Shown piece by piece: positions 1 through 5,390 of a stretch of 7,238 nt of DNA. Under the pieces are notes generated by a model, which made no database searches, was not told where the DNA came from, and saw only the letters and a list, made by a program, of their open reading frames with translations. Made by a program: the position numbers and the translations under genes. Source of the DNA: JBCBJZ01 sp038522635. GTDB taxonomy: Bacteria; Pseudomonadota; Alphaproteobacteria; Rhizobiales; Hyphomicrobiaceae. Position 1 is the stretch's first letter. Every line of letters starts with the position of its first letter. The stretch covers positions 1-7,238 of the forward strand of contig JBCBJZ010000167.1 of assembly GCA_038522635.1 (NCBI GenBank). The letters run 5' to 3'.

Positions 1-1
1 G

Positions 2-910
2 CATGGCAAGGGCGTACATAGCGGCGCGCCTGCCTCTTTGACGCTTCATCCCGCTTCACGTGACATAGGGATCCGGTTCCTGGTTTCCAAACGGGGCAGG
101 ATCATCGCTGACATCCCAGCGGATGTGCGCTTCGTGAAAAACCTGACATTGTGCACTGTGCTCGGGGACGACGAGGGCACGCAGATTGGCACGGTCGAAC
201 ACTTGCTCGCGGCCCTCAGCGGTCTTGGCATCGATAACTGCTACGTGGAAGTCGACAGCCATGAAGTGCCGATCATGGACGGCAGTTCAGCGGCCTTCGT
301 TGAAGCGATCGACGCGGTAGGTCTGCGGGACCTTGCTGCACCGCGTCGCTTCATCAAGATTTTGAAGCCGGTTCGGGTCGACGATGGGGACTGCTGGGGC
401 GAACTGGCACCGCACAACGGCTTCAAGCTCGACGTTGAGATTGATTTCGACACCGATGTGATCGGTCGTCAGCGCTTGACGCTCGATATGGCTCCGGACG
501 TGTTCCGTCGCGAACTGAGCCGCGCACGCACCTTCGGTTTCATGCGCGATGTCGAGCAGCTTTGGAAGATGAAGCTGGCGCTCGGCGCTTCGCTGGAAAA
601 CTCCGTCGCGATTGGCGACGACAAGATCATCAACCCCGAAGGTTTGCGTTACGAGCACGAGTTTGTGCGCCATAAGATGTTGGACGCGATCGGTGATCTG
701 TCACTGGCGGGCGCGCCCATTCTTGGCGCCTATCGCTCGGTGCGGGGCGGCCATCGCCTGAACGCCCATGTACTCCAAGCGGTGCTCGCCGATGAGACCG
801 CATGGACCACGGTGCATGCACCGCAGCCGGTCCGTGTCGCTCAGGGCGCGCGTGCCGACGCCAGTTCGGCCGTCGCAGCGGTCGCCAACTTCGCGGCCGA
901 CCGGACCTGA
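2..910 (+). CDS. lpxC: UDP-3-O-acyl-N-acetylglucosamine deacetylase (LpxC), 5' partial
   Basis: Zinc deacetylase catalysing the committed step of lipid A synthesis: it removes acetate from UDP-3-O-acyl-GlcNAc in the cytoplasm. The frame is open to the left edge, and the codons before the TTG at 38 still encode family sequence (GKGVHSG, matching GVGLHTG of E. coli LpxC). The gene therefore starts left of the window and the TTG is internal. About 302 residues are visible; by comparison with E. coli some 13 are missing. The zinc and catalytic residues are present: the Glu-His pair of TVEHLLAAL (His codon 200-202), then His and Asp of RHKMLDAIGDL (codons 671-673 and 683-685), and the catalytic His of GGHRLNAH (codon 752-754). 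The SRARTFGFMRD and LENSVAI segments are also typical. The C-terminus is alanine-rich. Only gene-free sequence follows; the bamD-like neighbour common after lpxC in alphaproteobacteria is absent. Identification is secure. Confidence 0.97.
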   Translation, partial: HGKGVHSGAPASLTLHPASRDIGIRFLVSKRGRIIADIPADVRFVKNLTLCTVLGDDEGTQIGTVEHLLAALSGLGIDNCYVEVDSHEVPIMDGSSAAFVEAIDAVGLRDLAAPRRFIKILKPVRVDDGDCWGELAPHNGFKLDVEIDFDTDVIGRQRLTLDMAPDVFRRELSRARTFGFMRDVEQLWKMKLALGASLENSVAIGDDKIINPEGLRYEHEFVRHKMLDAIGDLSLAGAPILGAYRSVRGGHRLNAHVLQAVLADETAWTTVHAPQPVRVAQGARADASSAVAAVANFAADRT

Positions 911-1092
911 ACCTACCGCGCCTGCGCGTCTGACCTGATTTGATGCGGCTGAGGCGTTTGCGCCGCGGCAGAGGTTTGGCGCGTTTGCTACAGCTGATGC
1001 TCGCAGCACAGGTGTGGTCCCAAACAACGGGTCCGCTTGCGAAGTGGTCTGATACTGACGGGTCCAGCTGACTTGCCTCGCGAATGGCCCGC

Positions 1093-1126
1093 TCAGTGGC
1101 CCCATAAGATCAGTGGCCCCATAAGA
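1093..1126. repeat. 17-bp perfect tandem duplication
   Basis: The unit TCAGTGGCCCCATAAGA occurs twice head to tail, at 1093-1109 and 1110-1126, with no mismatch. It lies in gene-free DNA about 190 bases after the lpxC stop. Two copies are too few for a satellite or CRISPR. It may be a slippage duplication or a paired protein site; nothing else in the sequence points to a function. Confidence 0.85.
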
Positions 1127-1268
1127 CATGGGTTATTGGGTTTGTTGCACGGGGCGTGTGCCCCGGGACACTGTAACCGCATCCATCCGAACGCCACCCA
1201 CCGTTCCGTTTGTTCAGCGAGCCCGCCTGCCCACGAGATCATCGGACGATCGATTAGGCGGCTGGCGT

Positions 1269-1297
1269 TTCGCACTTGGCGCCCGTTGCTCTAGAGC
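1269..1297. repeat. Interspersed 29-bp repeat, copy A, ending in GCTCTAGAGC
   Basis: This 29-bp segment matches 2870-2898 in the same orientation with one mismatch (G at 1278 against T at 2879). It begins TTCGCACTT and ends in the 10-bp palindrome GCTCTAGAGC. Here the complementary left arm found beside copy B is missing, and the segment runs directly into a different palindrome that starts inside its CTCTAGAG end. Copy A thus looks like a half element fused to another repeat. Confidence 0.85.
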
Positions 1298-1334
1298 CGG
1301 TTCGCTTCAGCTTGAAGAGGAACCGACTTCTAAG
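1289..1334. repeat. Palindromic element with 3-nt loop
   Basis: An imperfect inverted repeat. The core pairs CGGTTC (1298-1303) with GAACCG (1320-1325) and CTTCA (1305-1309) with TGAAG (1313-1317) around a GCT loop. The outer arms, CTCTAGAG on the left and CTTCTAAG on the right, also pair partly. No T-run follows, so an intrinsic terminator is unlikely. It resembles the dispersed intergenic palindromes of alphaproteobacterial chromosomes. Confidence 0.7.
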
Positions 1335-1348
1335 CTTTTGTTTCGCCG

Positions 1349-1389
1349 TTCATCTTTCGCCTCAGGCGATTCCGCCTGAAGCGGATGAA
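1349..1389. repeat. Second palindromic element, long stem
   Basis: TTCATC (1349-1354) pairs with GATGAA (1384-1389). TCAGGCG (1362-1368) pairs with CGCCTGA (1373-1379) around a four-base loop, with a short bulge between the two helices. It lies 15 bases after the previous palindrome, and a CTCTAG follows it as in the other elements. No T tract is present. Its likely nature is a dispersed repeat rather than a terminator, though it could still affect lpxC transcript ends. Confidence 0.7.
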
Positions 1390-1449
1390 CTCTAGGCGCA
1401 GGCCAGCGAAAGCACTACGCTCCTTCCTCGACACGCTGCTGCGCCTCCG

Positions 1450-1461
1450 ATGCGTACGCAT
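1450..1461. promoter_or_regulatory. 12-bp perfect palindrome upstream of M20 gene
   Basis: ATGCGTACGCAT is a perfect 12-bp palindrome, overlapped by a second one (CGCATGCG, 1457-1464). It ends 87 bases before the M20 peptidase start. The position would suit an operator, but no clear promoter was recognised next to it and palindromes of this size can arise by chance. Confidence 0.2.
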
Positions 1462-1548
1462 GCGAACGAACCGTCGTCTCATCCACCGGCGTCGCCCCTC
1501 TCCCCACCCTGCCGGGCCGCCGCGGATGACACCTGAGGAGCCCAGTGC

Positions 1549-2748
1549 ATGACAACCATCACCACGCCTCCCCCCTCCACCGACCTCACGCCGGAAGAAA
1601 CGGAAATCACCACCTGGCTCGCGGGTCAGCACGAGGCCATGGTCGATTTGCTCGCCGAGGTCGTTAACATCGACAGCGGCAGCTATGACAAGGCCGGCGT
1701 CGACGAGGTCGGCCAGCGCTTTGTGGCGTTCTTCGACGGCCACGACATGCCCACCGAGATCGAGCAGCACGAAACCTACGGCGACGCGATCCACGTCCAA
1801 CTGGACACCAAACCCACCAACGAAAAGCCGATCCTGTTGATGGGTCACCGCGACACCGTCTTCTCAAAGGGCGAGGCTGGCCGTCGGCCGTTCAAAATCG
1901 TCGATGGCATCGCCCACGGCCCCGGCGTGTCCGATATGAAAGCGGGGCTGGTGATGAACGCCTTCGTCCTCGCCGCGTTCAAGAAGTTCGGCTCCAACCC
2001 CGCCCCCTTGCGCGGGCTCATCACCAGCGACGAAGAGATCGCCTCGCCGTCGTCCCGACCGATCATCGAGCGGGTCGCGCGCGAAAGCCGCTGCGTATTC
2101 AACGCGGAGCCCAGCCGGCCGACAGGCGCCGTCGTCACCGGCCGCAAAGGCGGCGTCTTCATGCGTTTGACCGTGGAAGGCAAGGCTGCCCACTCCGGTG
2201 GCAACTTCGAAAAGGGCATCAGCGCCATCGGCGACATGGCCCACCGTATCGTCGCCATCCATGCGCTGACCGATGTGCCAGCTGGCATCACGCTCAACGT
2301 TGGCATCGTCCAGGGCGGCACGTCCGTCAACATGACGGCGCCCACCTGCGAAGCGCGCATCGACATGCGTTACGTCGAGCCGGAGCAGCGCGTGGCGACG
2401 CTCGATGCGTTGTGCCAAATCGCGGAAGCGACGCACATCGAAGGCGCGACCGCCAAGCTCGAAGTTCTCGGCGAATTCTTGCCGCTCGTGCAAAGCGCAG
2501 ATGGCGAAGCGATGTTTGAGAACTACCAACGGGCGGCGCAGGCGGTGGGCGTTTCGATCACGGGCGAATTCTCCGGCGGCTGTGCTGACTCAGGTTTTAC
2601 CGCCGGCGTCGGCTGTCCGACGCTGTGCTCCATGGGCCCGGTGGGCGGCAATGCGCACACGCCGGAAGAGTTCATGGACGTCTCGAGCCTGGTGCCGCGC
2701 GCGCAAGCGTTGGCGCTCGCCATCATGCGTTTGCCCACGGCCGCTTAG
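1549..2748 (+). CDS. M20 family zinc metallopeptidase, glutamate carboxypeptidase (CPG2)-like
   Basis: Probable cytoplasmic di-zinc aminoacyl hydrolase of 399 residues, a usual length for M20 enzymes. The ATG is preceded by GAGGAG (1535-1540) at eight bases. The full metal set is visible: His100 (MGHRDTVF), bridging Asp129 (GVSDMKAG), Glu162-Glu163 (TSDEEIASPSS, general base and ligand), Glu187 (FNAEPS) and His370 (GGNAHTPEE). His215 in KAAHSGGNF lies in the lid or dimerisation domain, which spans roughly residues 198-310. The closest well-known type is CPG2, which cleaves C-terminal glutamate from folates and peptides. Other M20 members act on acetylornithine, succinyl-diaminopimelate, carnosine or acylated amino acids, so the substrate is undecided. 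No signal peptide is seen, although CPG2 itself is exported. The gene stands alone and converges on fni, so its context gives no substrate clue. Confidence 0.9.
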   Translation: MTTITTPPPSTDLTPEETEITTWLAGQHEAMVDLLAEVVNIDSGSYDKAGVDEVGQRFVAFFDGHDMPTEIEQHETYGDAIHVQLDTKPTNEKPILLMGHRDTVFSKGEAGRRPFKIVDGIAHGPGVSDMKAGLVMNAFVLAAFKKFGSNPAPLRGLITSDEEIASPSSRPIIERVARESRCVFNAEPSRPTGAVVTGRKGGVFMRLTVEGKAAHSGGNFEKGISAIGDMAHRIVAIHALTDVPAGITLNVGIVQGGTSVNMTAPTCEARIDMRYVEPEQRVATLDALCQIAEATHIEGATAKLEVLGEFLPLVQSADGEAMFENYQRAAQAVGVSITGEFSGGCADSGFTAGVGCPTLCSMGPVGGNAHTPEEFMDVSSLVPRAQALALAIMRLPTAA

Positions 2749-2764
2749 ATCATCGGGCGATTAA

Positions 2765-2789
2765 TCGGGATCGCCATAGGCGAGCCCGA
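2765..2789 (+). terminator. Hairpin after the M20 peptidase gene, weak terminator candidate
   Basis: TCGGG-A-TCGCC (2765-2775) pairs with GGCGA-G-CCCGA (2779-2789) around the loop ATA, with one internal A-G mismatch. It starts 16 bases after the stop codon, a normal place for a terminator, but no run of T follows. It may act as a 3' end stabiliser or a Rho-assisted stop rather than a classical intrinsic terminator. Confidence 0.4.
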
Positions 2790-2821
2790 GATCGACCAAA
2801 GATGATCTAAATCTAAAGTGC

Positions 2822-2901
2822 AGAGCAACTTTGGGCGCAAAGGCGAAGTTTGAGTGTTTGAACCGGCGATTCGCACTTTGCGCCCGTTGCTCTAGAGCAA
2901 C
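2822..2901. repeat. Large inverted-repeat element containing repeat copy B
   Basis: The left arm (2822-2847: AGAGCAAC, TTT, GGGCGCAAAG, GCGAA) pairs with the right arm (2870-2893) along nearly its whole length; the only defects are an extra TTT and one missing base on the left. The loop is about 22 bases. The right arm with its GCTCTAGAGC end is the repeat also present at 1269-1297. The end forms a perfect 16-bp palindrome, GTTGCTCTAGAGCAAC (2886-2901). It reads as a small non-coding palindromic element; no target duplication or transposase gene is visible. Confidence 0.75.
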
Positions 2902-2978
2902 TGTGCCGGCTGGTTCGACCAAGACCACGTAAGGTTGAGGTCTCAGCGTTGAGCGATCGCATCATCGATTGCCGCTCG

Positions 2979-3016
2979 GCGAAGGGCCCGTCGGGAAACC
3001 GGTTTGCCCTTTTCGC
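2979..3016. repeat. Imperfect inverted repeat with AAACCGGTTT core
   Basis: GCGAAGGGC (2979-2987) pairs with GCCCTTTTCGC (3006-3016) with a two-base bulge. Between the arms lies the perfect 10-bp palindrome AAACCGGTTT (2996-3005). It belongs to the hairpin cluster in the convergent gap. Its function is unknown; it may contribute to ending transcription from either side. Confidence 0.45.
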
Positions 3017-3033
3017 GCGAGGCTTCGGCGTGA

Positions 3034-3053
3034 GTTCTGCTTCAACGCAGAAC
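3034..3053 (-). terminator. Stem-loop after fni, weak terminator candidate
   Basis: A perfect 7-bp stem, GTTCTGC (3034-3040) with GCAGAAC (3047-3053), and a six-base loop. It lies about 20 bases beyond the fni stop in the direction of fni transcription. No T-run follows on that strand, so intrinsic termination is doubtful. It remains the most suitable placed structure for a 3' end of the fni transcript. Confidence 0.4.
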
Positions 3054-3072
3054 GCGAACCGACCTGGAAGCT

Positions 3073-4101
3073 TCACGCCCCTTCTAGCAACGGCGCTTGT
3101 GCCAAAGCGGCCAGGTCAGCGCTACCGGTACAAAAGCACGCGATCCGCAGTTGCTCCACGAGCCCTTCAAGATGGGCCACCAGCGCGTCGGTCCCTGCGA
3201 TCGCGGCTGGAAGCACGCCGGCGGCAATGGCCGTCATATCAGCACCGAGCCGGATCGCTTTCGCGCTATCGAGCCCGCTGGTGAGGCCGCCCGACGCCAC
3301 CACCGTCACATCCGGACAGGTCGCGCGCACGCTGCGCAGGGCGTCCGCCGTCGGGATGCCCCAATCGCGGAACGCTTCCGCCTTCGCCCGCCCTTGCTCG
3401 GTCCGTGCACGCGCGCCTTCGACCGCCGCCCAACTCGTGCCGCCAAGCCCGGCAACGTCGATGCCGGCGACGCCCACATCCACGAGACGACGCGCGGTCG
3501 CACCGCCAAGCCCTGCGCCGACTTCCTTGGCAAGCACCGGGAACGACGAACGTGTGCAGACCTCTTCGATCTTGGACAGAAGCCCGCGCCAATCGGTATC
3601 GCCGCCTTCCTGGACGGCCTCCTGCAGCGGATTCAAATGCAGCACGAGGGCGTCAGCTTCGATCATGTCGACGGCCCGGCGCGCGCTGTCGGGGCCATCC
3701 CAGGTGCGCAACTGGGCTGCGCCGAAATTCGCAAGGATCGGGACATCGGGCGCGCTTTGGCGCAAGGCCCGGCCAAGCCCGCTGTCACCCTGACCTTCAA
3801 GCGCGATGCGTTGCGATCCGACGCCGAAGCCGACCTTCACCTGCGCGCAGGCTTCCGCGATATGCCGGTTGAGTGAAGCCGACACCTGCGGCCCGCCGGT
3901 CATCGAATTTACGAAAAGCGGCGCTGCCACCTGCCGGCCGACGAACTGCGTCGTGAGGTCGATCGCGGCAAGATCGAGGTTGGGCAGCGCCTCATGCATG
4001 AAGCGGATGCGTTCAAAGCCCGTCGGGGTGGTCGCCCGCGCGGCCTCGCCCTGCATCACGATGTCGATGTGTTCGACTTTACGTCGGGCAATATCGGACA
4101 T
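3073..4101 (-). CDS. fni: Isopentenyl-diphosphate delta-isomerase, type 2 (FMN-dependent)
   Basis: Interconverts isopentenyl and dimethylallyl diphosphate, the C5 isoprenoid units, in the cytoplasm using FMN, NAD(P)H and Mg2+. The 342-residue product has the usual family length and motifs: RKVEH near the N-terminus (7-11), MTGG (67-70), GSQR (95-98), HLNPLQE (155-161, with His155 and the Mg-binding Gln160-Glu161), KEVG (192-195), GTSW (221-224) and the FMN phosphate-binding SGGLTSG (270-276). The frame stays open far upstream, to 5208, but that part runs antisense through the cytochrome gene and has no family similarity. ATG 4101 was chosen because GGAG sits nine bases before it and it gives the typical N-terminus MSDIARRK; ATG 4116, five codons earlier, is a poorer alternative. 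No carotenoid or other terpenoid genes adjoin it, so it probably serves general isoprenoid supply. Confidence 0.95.
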   Translation of the reverse strand: MSDIARRKVEHIDIVMQGEAARATTPTGFERIRFMHEALPNLDLAAIDLTTQFVGRQVAAPLFVNSMTGGPQVSASLNRHIAEACAQVKVGFGVGSQRIALEGQGDSGLGRALRQSAPDVPILANFGAAQLRTWDGPDSARRAVDMIEADALVLHLNPLQEAVQEGGDTDWRGLLSKIEEVCTRSSFPVLAKEVGAGLGGATARRLVDVGVAGIDVAGLGGTSWAAVEGARARTEQGRAKAEAFRDWGIPTADALRSVRATCPDVTVVASGGLTSGLDSAKAIRLGADMTAIAAGVLPAAIAGTDALVAHLEGLVEQLRIACFCTGSADLAALAQAPLLEGA

Positions 4102-4110
4102 GATCTCACG

Positions 4111-4114
4111 CTCC
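4111..4114 (-). promoter_or_regulatory. Ribosome binding site deciding the fni start
   Basis: GGAG on the minus strand lies nine bases before the ATG at 4101. The rival ATG at 4116 has only a GAGGG about 15 bases ahead, too far for efficient initiation. This supports the shorter protein. Confidence 0.55.
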
Positions 4115-4244
4115 ATCAGGCCGTGATCAAGCCCTCGACCTATGACATGGAATCTCACAACCTGTCTGCACTTGTTTACACCAAGAGGTGCACGTGAATG
4201 GCGTGGGGATCGGTGCCAAGGGTAGTGCCGCCCCCTCGTACGTT

Positions 4245-4259
4245 TGCTGCAACGCAGCA
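4245..4259. promoter_or_regulatory. TGCTGC-N3-GCAGCA inverted repeat, possible operator
   Basis: A perfect 6-bp inverted repeat with an AAC spacer, central in the divergent gap and about 200 bases before the cytochrome start. From memory it resembles the CTGC-N3/4-GCAG sites described for PhaR regulators of polyhydroxyalkanoate genes in alphaproteobacteria, but no such genes are nearby. It could also be a chance hairpin. Confidence 0.25.
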
Positions 4260-4376
4260 GGGCGTGAGCTTGGCATTGATCCGGCGAACCGGTATACCAG
4301 CCCAACGCCTTGGCCATCGTTCGCCCATGGATTGCCCATGAACGGATCGACAACCAACCGACACATTGAGCTCGTC

Positions 4377-4406
4377 TTGATGTGGTCAACTTGGCGCAAT
4401 CATAAA
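4377..4406 (+). promoter_or_regulatory. Candidate promoter for the cytochrome c gene
   Basis: TTGATG (4377-4382) and CATAAA (4401-4406) are separated by 18 bases and lie about 50 bases before the cytochrome ATG, giving a plausible leader length. The match to a sigma70-type consensus is only partial, and alphaproteobacterial promoters are often weakly conserved. Confidence 0.3.
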
Positions 4407-4458
4407 TCCAGACCAGCGCCGCAACCGTAGCGGTTAGGGTTTTCAAGGGAGGACATTG

Positions 4459-4935
4459 ATGTCTCGAGCCATCCTCATCGCCGCAACCTTGGCAGCGCTT
4501 GCGTTGCCAACCGCAGGCGCCATGGCCCAAGAGGGCGACGCCAAAGCGGGCGAAAAGGTCTTCAATCGCTGCAAGACCTGCCACATGGTTGGCGAGAAGG
4601 CACGCAACAAGATCGGCCCGATGCTGAACAACTTGATTGGGCGCCAGGCCGGTACGGTCGAGAAGTACCGGTATTCGAAGATCAATAAGGCCGCTGGCAA
4701 AGCGGGCTTGAAGTGGACGCCGGAAAACATCACGGCCTACCTTCCTGATCCGAACAAGTTCCTGAAGGCCTACCTGAAAGAGAACGGCGGCAAGGCTCCG
4801 GGCCGCACCAAGATGGCTTTCCGGCTGAAGAAATCGAAAGATATTGCGAACGTCATCGCCTACCTCAAGACGTTCTCGAAGGACGCAGCTGCTGGCGATG
4901 CGAAGCCGAAGGACGCAGCGAAGCCGAAGTCTTAA
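4459..4935 (+). CDS. Exported class I cytochrome c (c2/c550-like)
   Basis: Small periplasmic electron carrier of 158 residues with one covalent heme. Residues 1-23 form a Sec signal peptide (short basic start, hydrophobic core, AMA-Q cleavage site). The heme motif is CKTCH at 38-42, where His42 is the proximal ligand. IGPMLNNLIGR follows at 52-62, and Met119 in GRTKMAF is the expected distal ligand. The helix ending DIANVIAYLKTF (128-139) is typical of mitochondrial-type and bacterial c2 cytochromes. The protein ends in a lysine-, alanine- and proline-rich tail with a short repeat (AKPKDAAKPKS) beyond the usual fold. ATG 4459 has AAGGGAGG (4445-4452) six bases ahead; the TTG at 4456 is too close to it. 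The gene is probably monocistronic, since a strong terminator follows. Likely partners are the bc1 complex and a terminal oxidase, an inference from the family only. Confidence 0.93.
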   Translation: MSRAILIAATLAALALPTAGAMAQEGDAKAGEKVFNRCKTCHMVGEKARNKIGPMLNNLIGRQAGTVEKYRYSKINKAAGKAGLKWTPENITAYLPDPNKFLKAYLKENGGKAPGRTKMAFRLKKSKDIANVIAYLKTFSKDAAAGDAKPKDAAKPKS

Positions 4936-4985
4936 CGCGCGCGCGACGCATGCTACGATCGTCAGCGATCGTTTGATCGAATGGA

Positions 4986-5016
4986 AGCCCGTGCCAGCCT
5001 GGTGCGGGCTTTTTTT
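4986..5016 (+). terminator. Intrinsic terminator of the cytochrome c gene
   Basis: An 11-bp stem, AGCCCGTGCCA (4986-4996) with TGGTGCGGGCT (5000-5010), includes two G-U pairs, closes on a GCC loop and runs into seven T bases (5010-5016). It lies 50 bases after the cytochrome stop. This is the clearest terminator in the window and separates the cytochrome unit from speD. Confidence 0.92.
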
Positions 5017-5283
5017 CATGGGACGCCATGGAGATCGCTGCCCGACGCGTGAACCGTCCGCATCCCCGACGCTGGCGGTTTCCGTTCTGGGACGAACCTG
5101 ACCGTTAACGATGTCGCGCGCTCGTTCTTCGCCAATAGGATGACGCCCGCCCGATGGCCTGACGGTGACACGTTCGTGACGCTTTGCGCCTTTCACGGTT
5201 CGCCTCAACCGCGCTTAAGACGAAAGATGAAGGACGTCATACCGCACCTTCACGAAAAGCAGATTTTTTTGAGCGCGCACGGG

Positions 5284-5312
5284 TTGCACCCCACGCCAAT
5301 AGGCTGCATATC
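5284..5312 (+). promoter_or_regulatory. Candidate speD promoter
   Basis: TTGCAC (5284-5289) and CATATC (5307-5312) are spaced 17 bases apart, the optimum for a sigma70-type promoter. The resulting transcript would have a leader of about 70 bases containing the stem-loop at 5325-5365. The -10 match is moderate. Confidence 0.3.
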
Positions 5313-5324
5313 AGCCTCTTCTCC

Positions 5325-5365
5325 AGATCCCTGCCGGCATCCCGCCGACCGGGGACGAGGGGTCT
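5325..5365 (+). promoter_or_regulatory. speD leader stem-loop
   Basis: AGATCCCT (5325-5332) pairs completely with AGGGGTCT (5358-5365), using one G-U pair. Inside, CCGG (5334-5337) can pair with CCGG (5349-5352). The structure ends 11 bases before the GGGGAG ribosome binding site of speD, so it could influence translation or mRNA stability. It does not look like a riboswitch I can name. Confidence 0.35.
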
Positions 5366-5390
5366 ATCTACTGGATGGGGAGTGCGCCAT

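Larger units (their letters stand above)
911..1548. other. Gene-free stretch between lpxC and the M20 peptidase gene
   Basis: This interval of about 640 bases has no open frame with a recognisable product, codon pattern or ribosome binding site. It is not empty: it holds a small hairpin at 1150-1165 (CGGGGC-GTGT-GCCCCG), a 17-bp tandem duplication, a copy of an interspersed repeat, two adjacent larger palindromes and a 12-bp palindrome near the next gene; the larger of these are listed separately. I see no clear intrinsic terminator with a T-run directly after lpxC. The best nearby candidate is a weak GC-rich fold at 945-966 without a T tract. The short frames on both strands look like chance products of GC-rich DNA. 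Confidence 0.7.
2749..3072. other. Convergent intergenic region rich in hairpins
   Basis: The M20 gene and fni end tail to tail across this stretch of about 320 bases. I see no credible gene. It contains at least four inverted repeats, listed separately: 2765-2789, 2822-2893, 2979-3016 and 3034-3053. None is followed by a good T-run, so transcription may end here through structure alone or through Rho. Short open frames on both strands look accidental. Confidence 0.7.
4102..4458. other. Divergent intergenic region between fni and the cytochrome c gene
   Basis: About 355 bases between two outward-facing genes, so both promoters should lie here. I see no convincing gene: one 80-codon frame starting at a GTG (4188) lacks a ribosome binding site and any familiar sequence. 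Notable items are a small hairpin CACC-AAGA-GGTG at 4179-4190, a perfect TGCTGC-AAC-GCAGCA inverted repeat at 4245-4259 and a candidate sigma70-type promoter near 4377-4406. I could not identify a firm promoter for fni. Confidence 0.6.
5017..5390. other. Upstream region and leader of speD
   Basis: About 370 bases with no supportable gene. The frame that runs into speD extends upstream to about 5184, but the codons before 5391 have no resemblance to SpeD. Another frame from an ATG at 5227 overlaps the speD start, yet lacks a good ribosome binding site. A T7 run at 5265-5271 has no hairpin before it. The right part carries a candidate promoter and a leader stem-loop, both listed. Confidence 0.55.

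Noticed and set aside
38..40. TTG as the start of lpxC
   Set aside because: The upstream codons back to the window edge encode conserved LpxC sequence, so this codon is internal.
701..1294. Frames in the lpxC-M20 gap, considered as a decayed bamD or other pseudogene
   Set aside because: I could not recognise any piece of a lipoprotein or other family in any frame.
1093..1389. CRISPR array or attachment site
   Set aside because: Only two tandem units without spacers, no cas, integrase or tRNA nearby; the other repeats are palindromes of different sequence.
2813..3284. Opposing short frames across the convergent gap
   Set aside because: They cross hairpins and the end of fni, lack initiation signals and appear to be chance frames.
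4188..4430. An 80-codon frame in the fni-cytochrome gap
   Set aside because: GTG start without ribosome binding site, and its sequence resembles no family I know.
4102..5208. A very long open frame on the minus strand upstream of fni, giving a 711-codon reading
   Set aside because: It runs antisense through the cytochrome c gene and its terminator, has no recognisable domain, and the fni part has its own start and ribosome binding site at 4101. It is an effect of GC-rich codon bias.
5184..5390. An upstream start for speD adding 69 residues
   Set aside because: The added sequence does not resemble SpeD, and the ATG at 5391 has a good ribosome binding site.
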